A DNA stretch of 64,000 bases from CAZNDN01 sp964571815 (GTDB lineage: Bacteria; Fibrobacterota; Chitinivibrionia; Chitinivibrionales; WJKA01), in assembly GCA_964571815.1 (NCBI GenBank), contig CAZNDN010000006.1, positions 10,768 to 74,767 of the forward strand. The letters are read 5' to 3'. The notes beneath the pieces are model-generated. The model worked only from the letters and a program-made list of their open reading frames with translations, made no database searches and was not told the origin of the DNA. The translations under genes were made by a program, and so were the position numbers. This document shows, piece by piece, positions 45,507-56,335 of the stretch. Position 1 is the first letter of the stretch. Each line of letters opens with the position of its first letter.

Positions 45507-45842
45507 ATGGGAACGATCAAGAAACGCGGCAGCGAGAGGATCCAGTTCCTGAATGTGCATTCCGAGACGCATGAGCTTTTTGATCTCAGCACCACGGGAG
45601 CATGCTGCCGTTGCGATCAACGGCTTGCCGCGGACGACATTGTCAAGGTTCGGGTGAAGGACCTCGTTCTCCGCGCGCGGGTTGCGTACTGCATTGAGCG
45701 CACCGACGGGTTTCGGGTGGGCATGGAATTCCTGGAAGTGACTTCGGAGCAGAAAGTGCGGTTACGGGAGATTGTTGACCGGTATTCGCGCGGCGTTCCG
45801 GTGAGCTTCACGGTTGTCGGCCTTTCCAGGGGTGCATCGTGA
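45507..45842 (+). CDS. PilZ-domain protein
   Basis: A 111-residue single-domain protein. The c-di-GMP signature is present: 'KKRGSERIQF' gives RxxxR near the N-terminus and 'DLSTTGACCRC' gives the D-x-S-x-x-G motif. AAGGAG at 45494-45499 supports the ATG at 45507. PilZ proteins bind c-di-GMP and then bind targets; YcgR-type members act on flagellar MotA stators. Here it is four bases overlapped with a FliL-like gene and follows the ExbB/ExbD set, so it may control that motor. That link is inference. Confidence 0.86.
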   Translation: MGTIKKRGSERIQFLNVHSETHELFDLSTTGACCRCDQRLAADDIVKVRVKDLVLRARVAYCIERTDGFRVGMEFLEVTSEQKVRLREIVDRYSRGVPVSFTVVGLSRGAS

Positions 45843-46402
45843 GCGAGAACTCCTGGGAGCGAAGCCGGCGGAGTCTGTCCCGGCGGTGGTTTGCGGTGTG
45901 CGCCGCGGCGGTGGCGCTGGTGGCGATTATCTTCATCAGGAACAATACCGGCTCCTCGGAGTCCGTGCGACAAGGAGCGGAAGAAGGCGACCGCGCGGCG
46001 GTTTCGATGAGGGACGGTGACAGGGCGGCGCCCGACGAAGAGCCTGCCGGAATCGCGGCTGAGGAAGACTCCTCCGGGGATAGTGCCGTTTCGGAATCGG
46101 TGACGGGCTCGGTGGACACCGGGGAGGTGCTTCTCTCCAATATCGCCTGTGCGATTCGGGATAAGCCGGAGTTGACGGTGCGGATCTCGTTGAAAGCTTT
46201 CACACGCGGCACGATGGCGAAGAAGGAGCTGCTGTTCAAACGGGACGATCTCAAGGTAATGGCCCGTGAAGTGCTTGCGAAGAAATCGCTCGGCGAGGTA
46301 ACCGTCGAGGCGCTCCGGCCCGAACTGAAAACGGCGATGAACAGGATTCTTGATCACGGCGGTATCCACGATGTGGAGTTCATGGATTTCATGATCGAGT
46401 AG
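45839..46402 (+). CDS. FliL-like membrane protein
   Basis: A 187-residue protein with a short cytoplasmic start, one membrane segment (about residues 17-34), an acidic Ser/Glu linker (about 36-95) and a C-terminal domain. The domain reads 'LTVRISLKAFT', 'VTVEALRPELKTAMNRIL' and 'GGIHDVEFMDFMIE'. This layout and the final 'V.F.DF.I' strand resemble FliL, which sits beside MotAB stators. The GTG overlaps the PilZ stop (GTGA). No flagellar gene is in the window. Similarity was judged by eye and is moderate; an unrelated single-pass protein is the alternative. Confidence 0.66.
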   Translation: MSENSWERSRRSLSRRWFAVCAAAVALVAIIFIRNNTGSSESVRQGAEEGDRAAVSMRDGDRAAPDEEPAGIAAEEDSSGDSAVSESVTGSVDTGEVLLSNIACAIRDKPELTVRISLKAFTRGTMAKKELLFKRDDLKVMAREVLAKKSLGEVTVEALRPELKTAMNRILDHGGIHDVEFMDFMIE

Positions 46403-46425
46403 TTCTCTGAGCGGGGAAACGCGAA

Positions 46426-49529
<3,104 letters not shown>

Positions 49530-49533
<4 letters not shown>

Positions 49534-50159
49534 GCAGGGGGCTGTTTGTCACATTCGAAGGAGTTGATGGCTGCGGAAAGACCACGCAGGTTGCCCGGGC
49601 GGCGGCGTTGATGAGCAGTCGCGGCGTAGAGCATGTGGTAACCCGGGAACCGGGCGGTTCCGAGGTGGGAGAGCGGCTTCGAGAGCTGCTTATTTCGCCC
49701 GAGTACCGGGAGATGGGAACACGATGCGAGGTCTTGCTTTACCTGGCGGCACGTGCCCAGCATGTTGATGAGGTGATTCGGCCCGCCCTTGCAGGGAGCA
49801 AGGTGGTGCTCTGCGATCGTTTTCAGGAGGCGACTCTGGCTTATCAGGGATTCGGCAGGGGTGTCGACCGTGAGCTTCTCAGGCGGTTGAACAGCTATGC
49901 CACCGGGGGACTCGAACCGGATCATACATTCGTTTTTGACGTGGATGTTGACGAGGCTCACCGCCGCCGGCTTGCCATGGGTAAGGTGTCGGACAGGATG
50001 GAGAGCAGTTCACGGGATTTCCACGAACGGGTACGACGAGGCTATCTCGACCTTGCGGCCTGCTCCGCGGATCGGATGACGGTGTTGGACGGGGCAAAAG
50101 GTACTGATGAGCTTGCCGAAGAGGTTGCGGCGGCCCTGGTGTCGTTGACGAATCCTTGA
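49530..50159 (+). CDS. tmk: Thymidylate kinase
   Basis: A 209-residue kinase with P-loop 'FEGVDGCGKTTQ', the 'VTREPGGSEVGERLRELL' (DRX-like dTMP site; trimmed 'TREPGGS') and 'VLCDRFQEATLAYQGFGRG'. It phosphorylates dTMP to dTDP. The ATG at 49530 overlaps the secA stop as ATGA, so translation is coupled; an in-frame TTG at 49515 is less likely. Its link to secA is one of position only. Confidence 0.96.
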
Positions 50160-50303
50160 TGTTGCGCGTGGCTTGGAGTTTACGGATACGGTGTGCGAAA
50201 CCAGGTCGATAGAGGGTACGGAAGCGGAATCATGAAGAGGGACACTCAGCATACAGGAGCGGGCATGAGCAGGCAAAGCAGCAGTGACGGGGAGGAGCGA
50301 AGC

Positions 50304-52091
50304 ATGAATCGAGGAATGGTGAGGATGCCGATAACCGGCTTGGTGATTCTTATCGTTGTAGTGTCCGGCTTGATTTTTGACACGATCAAGGCCGACGGGG
50401 ACGGGTTCTACGCGGATATTATGCGGATGGACAGGGTTGCCACGAAGATTCATCAGAATTACGTGGAGCCCATAGAGAGTCAAACGCTCATTGACCATGC
50501 CATTGAGGGCATGCTGGATATTCTCGATCCTCACACGACCTATTTCCAGAAGAAGGAATACGATGAGCTTCGTATTCATACCGAAGGAAAGTTCGGTGGC
50601 CTGGGGATCCAGATTTCCATACGCGACAATGTGCTGACCGTAATGACGCCGATTGGCGGGACACCCGCCTCCCGAGCCGGTATTCGTGCCGGGGACCAGA
50701 TTGTGGAGATTGACGGGGAGTCGACCAAGGGGATCAAGCTTGATGAGGCCGTAAACAAGCTTCGCGGCGAACCGGGCAGCGAGGTTGACATCAAGATCAG
50801 GCGTAAGGGACTGCAGAAGAACATTGACTTTACTATTACGCGGGAGATTATTCGGATCAAGGCGGTACCGTTCTCCGGCGTTGTCGGGGACAGTGTCGGC
50901 TACGTGAGGCTCAACAGCTTTTCCCAGGAAGCCGGCGAGGAGATCAAGAAGGCGGTGAAGAAGATGTTAAAGGAGGGAATTCGCGGATGTGTGCTTGATC
51001 TGCGGCATAATCCCGGCGGGCTGCTTCCCCAGGCTATCGACGTTGCCTCCAGTTTCCTGCCGAAGAAGTCGCTGGTGGTGTCCACGCGTGGACGGGCGCC
51101 GATGCAGAACAAGGAATTCGAGGTACCTTCCCGGTCGGTTCTTCCCAACGACATTCCGCTTATCGTACTGGTTGACCGGGCAAGTGCGAGCGCCTCGGAG
51201 ATCGTGGCCGGTGCGATTCAGGACTGGGACAGGGGCGTGGTGCTGGGCGATACCACCTTCGGCAAGGGATCGGTGCAGAGCATTCTTCCGCTGGACAACA
51301 CGCACCATCTCAAGCTGACTACCGCTTTGTACTACACGCCGTCGGGACGCTGCATCAACAAGCCGGAGAATGATGTGAAGGGGGATGAGGCAGATACATC
51401 GGAAACCGGCAGCGCGGAAGTAGACACGTCGGGAGAAGAAAGCGCCGCATCGACGGAGGATACCACCGTGTATCGCACCAGTAACGGCAGAATTGTCTAC
51501 GGAGGCGGAGGAATCATACCCGATACGATTGTGGAGGCCGAACAGTACGAGAGAATCATGCGGTATCTTCTCGTGAAGGATGTGTTCTTCAAGTTCGCCA
51601 ACCTGGAGCATCCACGGTTGAAGAAGCGCGGGGTTACGGTTGATGCCGACTACACGGTGGATCAGCAGACCATGGCTGATTTCCATGAGTTTGTGGACTC
51701 ATTGAAGGATGATTACCGCAGCGGTGCCCAGGTGTTGCTGGGGGAGTTCAAGGCGGCGGTGGGGCTGGTCGATACGGTCGACAGCGCTTCCTCGGAAGAG
51801 GACAGGGAAGATGTGGCCCTCTCGGAGGCCGAGCAGGAACAATTGCGGGAGCTGTCGGGTCAAATGGAAAGAATCATGGAGGCGGGCGTGGCCAGGGAGT
51901 TGAGAGAGCAGAGAGACGAGATCAAACGCCATGTTCGAAGGTATCTGCTGGTGCGGGAATTCGGTCAGGACCATGAAGTGGTGTATCGCAACAAGCTGCG
52001 GGACGATCAGCAGTTGGGTGCGGCTGCAACGCTTCTCCGATCTCCGGAGGCGTATGCCGCACTGCTGAAGCCACCCGGAGAATCGGAATAG
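50304..52091 (+). CDS. S41 carboxy-terminal processing protease
   Basis: A 595-residue protein with an N-terminal membrane/signal segment ('ITGLVILIVVVSGLIF'), a PDZ domain ('GGLGIQISIRD', 'IGGTPASRAGIRAGDQIVEI') and the S41 catalytic core. The core shows 'LDLRHNPGGLL', 'DRASASASEIVAGAI' (nucleophile Ser region) and 'TFGKGSVQ' (general-base Lys). A C-terminal helical extension of about 150 residues follows. GGGAGGAG six bases upstream supports ATG 50304; ATG 50265 also has AGGAG before it. Ctp proteases trim C-termini of periplasmic and outer-membrane proteins. Confidence 0.93.
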   Translation: MNRGMVRMPITGLVILIVVVSGLIFDTIKADGDGFYADIMRMDRVATKIHQNYVEPIESQTLIDHAIEGMLDILDPHTTYFQKKEYDELRIHTEGKFGGLGIQISIRDNVLTVMTPIGGTPASRAGIRAGDQIVEIDGESTKGIKLDEAVNKLRGEPGSEVDIKIRRKGLQKNIDFTITREIIRIKAVPFSGVVGDSVGYVRLNSFSQEAGEEIKKAVKKMLKEGIRGCVLDLRHNPGGLLPQAIDVASSFLPKKSLVVSTRGRAPMQNKEFEVPSRSVLPNDIPLIVLVDRASASASEIVAGAIQDWDRGVVLGDTTFGKGSVQSILPLDNTHHLKLTTALYYTPSGRCINKPENDVKGDEADTSETGSAEVDTSGEESAASTEDTTVYRTSNGRIVYGGGGIIPDTIVEAEQYERIMRYLLVKDVFFKFANLEHPRLKKRGVTVDADYTVDQQTMADFHEFVDSLKDDYRSGAQVLLGEFKAAVGLVDTVDSASSEEDREDVALSEAEQEQLRELSGQMERIMEAGVARELREQRDEIKRHVRRYLLVREFGQDHEVVYRNKLRDDQQLGAAATLLRSPEAYAALLKPPGESE

Positions 52092-52149
52092 TCTTTGACG
52101 ACACGGTATCACAATTTTCAACCCGGTGAAGGGAGATAGAGGAATTGCT

Positions 52150-53976
52150 ATGTTAGCGAAAATTCGGCAGGTAGCACCGACGCTCATTGGGATAACGCTT
52201 GTTGCGTTTGTCGCCATGGTGTTCTTTCAGTGGGGGATGAATGCCACCGGACATACGGAGCGACCGGTTGCGGGTACGATTGACGGCAAGGATGTGCCGC
52301 TTGATGTGTTTGACAGAGAGGTCAATATGATGCGTGAACGGCAGCGCAATGCGGCCGGTGGAGAACTGCCGCCGGCCCAGGCCCGTGCCGTTCCGCGCCG
52401 TGTGTGGGAAGAGCAGGTCAGCAGAGTGATACATGATCGCGTGTTCGAGAAGATGAAACTGGGGGCCTCACCGGAAGAGGTCTATCAGCACCTTCGTTCG
52501 AATCCGCCGCCGGAAGTGCTGGCCAGTCCGCACTTCCAGACCGACAGCGTGTTCGACACGACGAAGTTCGAGGCGTTCTTGAACGATCCGCGAAATCTCG
52601 ATCAGCCGGGAGTCAGAGCCCTGGAGGCGCATGTCGGCGGGTTTCTGATTCCGCTGGAGAAGCTGCAGATGCTTGTGGAGGCCACGGCGCCGGTAACCGA
52701 CGTGGAAGTTGAGCGGAGATACCGACAGGATCGGCAGCGGGCGGTGCTGGAGTATGCGAAACTCAGCCCGTTTTCGTTCCCCGTTGACAGCTCCGAGGTT
52801 GGCGACCGCATGGTCTCCGACTACTACGAGGCCAACGTCGATTCCTTCTACGCCGAGGAGCAGGTCGACCTCTACTACGTGCGCATCCCGAAGGTAGTCA
52901 CCGAGGAAGATGAACGGGAGTATCGACGGGAGATGCTGGCCGTCAAGAACCGGATAGAAGAAGGAGAAGTGAGCTTCGCCGATGAAGCCATGGTGCAGTC
53001 CGATGATGAGGGGTCGGCTTCCCGGGGCGGAGATTTGGGCTGGTTCGGACGGGGGGCGATGACTCCCGCGTTTGAAGAAGCGGCGTTTTCTCTCGACACC
53101 GGTGAGATTTCCGATCCGTTCAAAACATCCTTCGGCTACCACGTTGTGAAGGTGCAGGAGAGGGAGATGGAAGGCGACAGCGTGGCTCGTGTGAAAGCGG
53201 CGCACATTCTCCGGGAAGTGATGCCGTCGGCGGAAACCCTCGACAGCCTGGAACAGGTGGTTGAGGCGCTGCGCCGTACCATGAACGAGGAAGGGTTTTT
53301 CGAAGCGGTCGCGAAGGATACGTCCTTGCAGGTGGACACCACCGGGCCCTTCGGCAAGGCCGATCCGGTGCCCGGAATCGGCTATGTTTCAGGCCTCAAG
53401 TACTGGGCGTTCAACAGCGAGAAGGGGCAGATAATCGAATCGCCCCTGGAGAACGACAATGCATTCTTCCTCGTGATGACGAAGGAGAGAATTGATGAAG
53501 GTACCTTGCCGGTGTCCATGGTACGGTCGAGAATTGTCGAGACGTTGCGGGATTCAATCCGGCGGGAGAGAACCAGAGAGCATTTTGCGAAGATCCTTTC
53601 CGTCAAGCCCGATACGCTCAGTGTTGCGGAGTTGAAAACGCTCGATTCGCTGATCATTTCGGGAGTGACCGATACGGTTCGACGCTCCGGCTATATCCCG
53701 GGTATCGGGCGGGAGAACAAGGCCGTGGCCGCGGCTTTTGCCTTACCGGTCGGCCACCGCTCCGATATCGTGACCATCTCTTCGGGCGTATGCTTCGTAG
53801 TGAAGCCATTGTGGAAATCGACCGTGGATTCCATTCCGTGGGGATCTCCGGAGGTCCAGGCCGCGCGCAGGAGACTCATGGCCGAGGCGGGGAAGATGGT
53901 CTATTTCGACTGGTACCGGGCCTACAAAGACCGGATGAATATCAAGGAAAATCTTGACAAATATTATCTGGACTGA
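52150..53976 (+). CDS. Membrane-anchored peptidyl-prolyl isomerase (PpiD/SurA-like)
   Basis: A 608-residue protein with one N-terminal membrane segment ('LIGITLVAFVAMVFFQW'), a SurA/PpiD-type chaperone domain (about residues 35-220) and a parvulin domain with 'GDLGWFGRGAMTPAFEEAAF' and 'PFKTSFGYHVVKVQERE' (about 230-340). A second partial repeat follows ('RVKAAHILRE'). It probably escorts proteins leaving the Sec channel. It sits 58 bases after the S41 protease and downstream of secA, in a set of export and quality-control genes. It converges with the ClC gene. Confidence 0.9.
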   Translation: MLAKIRQVAPTLIGITLVAFVAMVFFQWGMNATGHTERPVAGTIDGKDVPLDVFDREVNMMRERQRNAAGGELPPAQARAVPRRVWEEQVSRVIHDRVFEKMKLGASPEEVYQHLRSNPPPEVLASPHFQTDSVFDTTKFEAFLNDPRNLDQPGVRALEAHVGGFLIPLEKLQMLVEATAPVTDVEVERRYRQDRQRAVLEYAKLSPFSFPVDSSEVGDRMVSDYYEANVDSFYAEEQVDLYYVRIPKVVTEEDEREYRREMLAVKNRIEEGEVSFADEAMVQSDDEGSASRGGDLGWFGRGAMTPAFEEAAFSLDTGEISDPFKTSFGYHVVKVQEREMEGDSVARVKAAHILREVMPSAETLDSLEQVVEALRRTMNEEGFFEAVAKDTSLQVDTTGPFGKADPVPGIGYVSGLKYWAFNSEKGQIIESPLENDNAFFLVMTKERIDEGTLPVSMVRSRIVETLRDSIRRERTREHFAKILSVKPDTLSVAELKTLDSLIISGVTDTVRRSGYIPGIGRENKAVAAAFALPVGHRSDIVTISSGVCFVVKPLWKSTVDSIPWGSPEVQAARRRLMAEAGKMVYFDWYRAYKDRMNIKENLDKYYLD

Positions 53977-54021
53977 GTGGGACCCGACACGGCCGAATGT
54001 GCCGAAGAGGGCGCCCGCTCC

Positions 54022-55335
54022 TCAATCTTCGTCCACAGCGAGACCGGCACCGGCAAGCGCGTAATCGTAGATCGTCTGATGCCGGGTTACCTGGAATCCG
54101 ACGATGGCGGCGAGCCCGCCGGGGAATCCGTATTGGAGCCCGAAGATTTCGGTTGTCATAACCGATGCGGCCAGGGGGATGTTCATACTCGATGCGAGCA
54201 TGCCGGAAAACCCGGCCGCTACCAGGGCGTAGTAGGTTGCGCTTGAGGGCGGGACTCCCGCCACCACGGCCGCGGCCGAACCGAGCATCATTCCGATAAG
54301 CGCGGCCGGTCCGGTGAATCCCGCGCTCATTCCCGATCCCACCGTAATGCAATTGCACAGTGCCTTGGCTACGGCCATGATCACCAGGGCAATTGCCGTA
54401 GGAACCAACGGGGTCAAGCGGCCGGAGCATTGTGCCCAGTTGCCGTCGAAGACCCCGGCGATCAGGTCTTTGCTGGTACCCAGGAGGGCGGGATTTATTG
54501 CCCGGGCGATCAGCGAAGCCGCCAGGGAACCGCCCAGCACCTTCAGCAGCACGTTTCCTTTCTGCCGATTGATGATCCGAGTGATGAAGCGATACAGCGC
54601 TGTGAACGCTCCCCCGGCAAAGCCGACGATCAGGACAAGCAGAAGGAGCGGACCGATCTTGCCGATGTCCATGAACCTGTCGACCGCGTCGAGCCGGTAG
54701 AAACTCGGCCAGCCGACGGCCTTGCAGACGAATACGGCGGTGGAGCTGGAAAGGATGGCCGGGAACAGGTCTTTGTACCCCATTTTCGACCGTTGAATGA
54801 CCTCGACGGCGAAGATTCCCCCGCCGATCGAACTGTGAAATATGGCACCGACCGCGGCGGCCAGTCCGCACAACGAGGCCGTGCGTCGATCTTCTTGTCC
54901 GAATGCGGCGTGCAGGCCGGCGAGTCGATGTTCGAGTGTTGAGATCATTCCGGCGCAGACTCGGCCCAGTGGCCCTACGACTCCGCCGTTGCCGAAGGTG
55001 GAGAGCGTGGCCAGGGCGGCCCAGAATTTGTAGAAGGTTACCGAGAAGCCAAGGTTTCCCTTGTCGACCCTGATGCCTCGAATGTAGGAGGGGATTCCCT
55101 CGCCGGCGGCGTTGGGTTCGATACGATAGATGAGGCCGCCGGCGACCAGTGCGCCGCCCAGCGGCCAGACAAAGATCGGCAAGCCCGCAAGGGCAAGCCG
55201 GCCGGTCATCGTCGAGACGAGCAGGTGAAACCCGCGGACAACACCCGCTCCGACGATTCCCGAAAGAATCGAAAGCAGCATCCATTTCAGGAGGAACGTG
55301 TACGAGAGACGGGTTTGTTCGTCCAGACGGAACAT
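54022..55335 (-). CDS. ClC-family chloride channel/transporter with altered gate motif
   Basis: A 437-residue membrane protein with about 12 hydrophobic helices. Recognisable ClC elements are 'AGEGIPSYIRG' (GxGIP selectivity loop), 'GGGIFAVEVIQ' and 'VGSGMSAGFTGPAALIG' (helix N, GxFxP-like). The helix F motif GREGP, which carries the gating Glu of ClC exchangers, is missing; the matching stretch reads 'GNGGVVGPLGRV', with no Glu. Such changes turn exchangers into channels or fluoride-type variants in other members. Transport activity is inferred. The start lies one base from the stop of the truncated symporter. Confidence 0.85.
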   Translation of the reverse strand: MFRLDEQTRLSYTFLLKWMLLSILSGIVGAGVVRGFHLLVSTMTGRLALAGLPIFVWPLGGALVAGGLIYRIEPNAAGEGIPSYIRGIRVDKGNLGFSVTFYKFWAALATLSTFGNGGVVGPLGRVCAGMISTLEHRLAGLHAAFGQEDRRTASLCGLAAAVGAIFHSSIGGGIFAVEVIQRSKMGYKDLFPAILSSSTAVFVCKAVGWPSFYRLDAVDRFMDIGKIGPLLLLVLIVGFAGGAFTALYRFITRIINRQKGNVLLKVLGGSLAASLIARAINPALLGTSKDLIAGVFDGNWAQCSGRLTPLVPTAIALVIMAVAKALCNCITVGSGMSAGFTGPAALIGMMLGSAAAVVAGVPPSSATYYALVAAGFSGMLASSMNIPLAASVMTTEIFGLQYGFPGGLAAIVGFQVTRHQTIYDYALAGAGLAVDED

Positions 55336-55336
55336 G

Positions 55337-56068
55337 TTACTGTTGAAGCGGCGGTTGGTATGGTTCGCCGGACAGAAAGCCGCGTGTCAGCTTGACCACG
55401 ATGCCGCTCATGAACGGAACGATAAAGCAGGCGACATGGGCAATTCTCTTGATTCCTCCGACGGTGACGAGGCCCACGACAACAATGAGAAAGAGACCGG
55501 TGAGCCATGAAGGAACATTGAAGTGCTCCATGCCGTCGGCCACGGTTTGCGCCTGTGTCATATTCCCGATTCCCGGGGCGGCCAGCGCGCCGAATACCGC
55601 GAACAGCGATGCCGGCGGTTTCCAGCGCTTGCCCATACCGCGCACGATGTACATCATCGGCCCGCCGATCATCGGCTCTCCCGGCCTGCGCTGCCGGTAA
55701 TGGACACCGAGAACAACTTCGCCGTATTTCGTCGCCATTCCCACGATTCCCGACACGAGCATCCAGAAGACTGCTCCCGGTCCTCCGGCCGCAATCGCGG
55801 TGGCCACCCCGGCGATATTCCCCACGCCCACGGTCCCGCCCATGGCAACTGCCATGGCCATGAACGGGCTCACGTCGCCCCGCGCCTTCCCGGTTCCCCG
55901 GAAAAGCGACCCCATGGTTTCCCGCACCACGAGGCGAAACCTGGTGAACTGGATGAAGCCTGTGCGCAGGGTGAGAAAAACACCGAGAAATACCAGCGTC
56001 ACCAGCATGGGCGGACCCCACACGAACCCGTTGACGGTTCGGTTGAGGTCAAGCAATACCTGCGGCAT
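55337..56068 (-). pseudogene. Truncated AGCS (sodium:alanine symporter) gene
   Basis: The 243-residue frame begins like AGCS/AlsT symporters: 'VNGFVWGPPMLVTLVFLGVF', 'MAVAMGGTVGVGNIAGVA', 'KYGEVVLGVHYR' and 'GGPMMYI'. Functional members have about 450 residues and 10-11 membrane segments. Here homology stops after 'VGGIKRIAHVACFIVPFMSG', a point near the middle, and an unrelated 22-residue tail leads to a stop next to the ClC start. The missing half is not found in the window. GGAG six bases upstream supports ATG 56068. It is probably a remnant, with a deletion fusing it to the ClC gene region. Confidence 0.72.
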
Positions 56069-56236
56069 GTGCATCTCCGGGTACAACGGTGACGACTTCC
56101 CTCCGTGTGCATCAAAATATGTTGTGAATTGCCGTGGACAAAACGGAAGTGGTCTTGATGCCCCCTTGGGACGCCCGGGGCCACAGGAGAGATCGGGCCG
56201 TGTTGTCGGGGATGACATCTAGTATTTTGGCCTCAG

Positions 56237-56248
56237 TTGACTTGTCAA
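56237..56248. promoter_or_regulatory. Perfect 12-base palindrome in divergent promoter region
   Basis: TTGACTTGTCAA reads the same on both strands and lies about 90 bases before the sigma54-activator ATG. It could be an operator or chance. Confidence 0.3.
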
Positions 56249-56335
56249 ATGGGCATGATTTCGTGTCCGGAAAAAGATATCCACGGGGATTGTCCGGGCA
56301 ATGCCCCGTGCGGCAGAGCAGGAGGCGCACAGCCT

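Noticed and set aside
53942..55285. Arg/Gly-rich frame overlapping the ClC gene on the same strand
   Set aside because: The product is implausibly Arg/Gly-rich and lacks hydrophobic helices, while the other frame gives a proper ClC protein.
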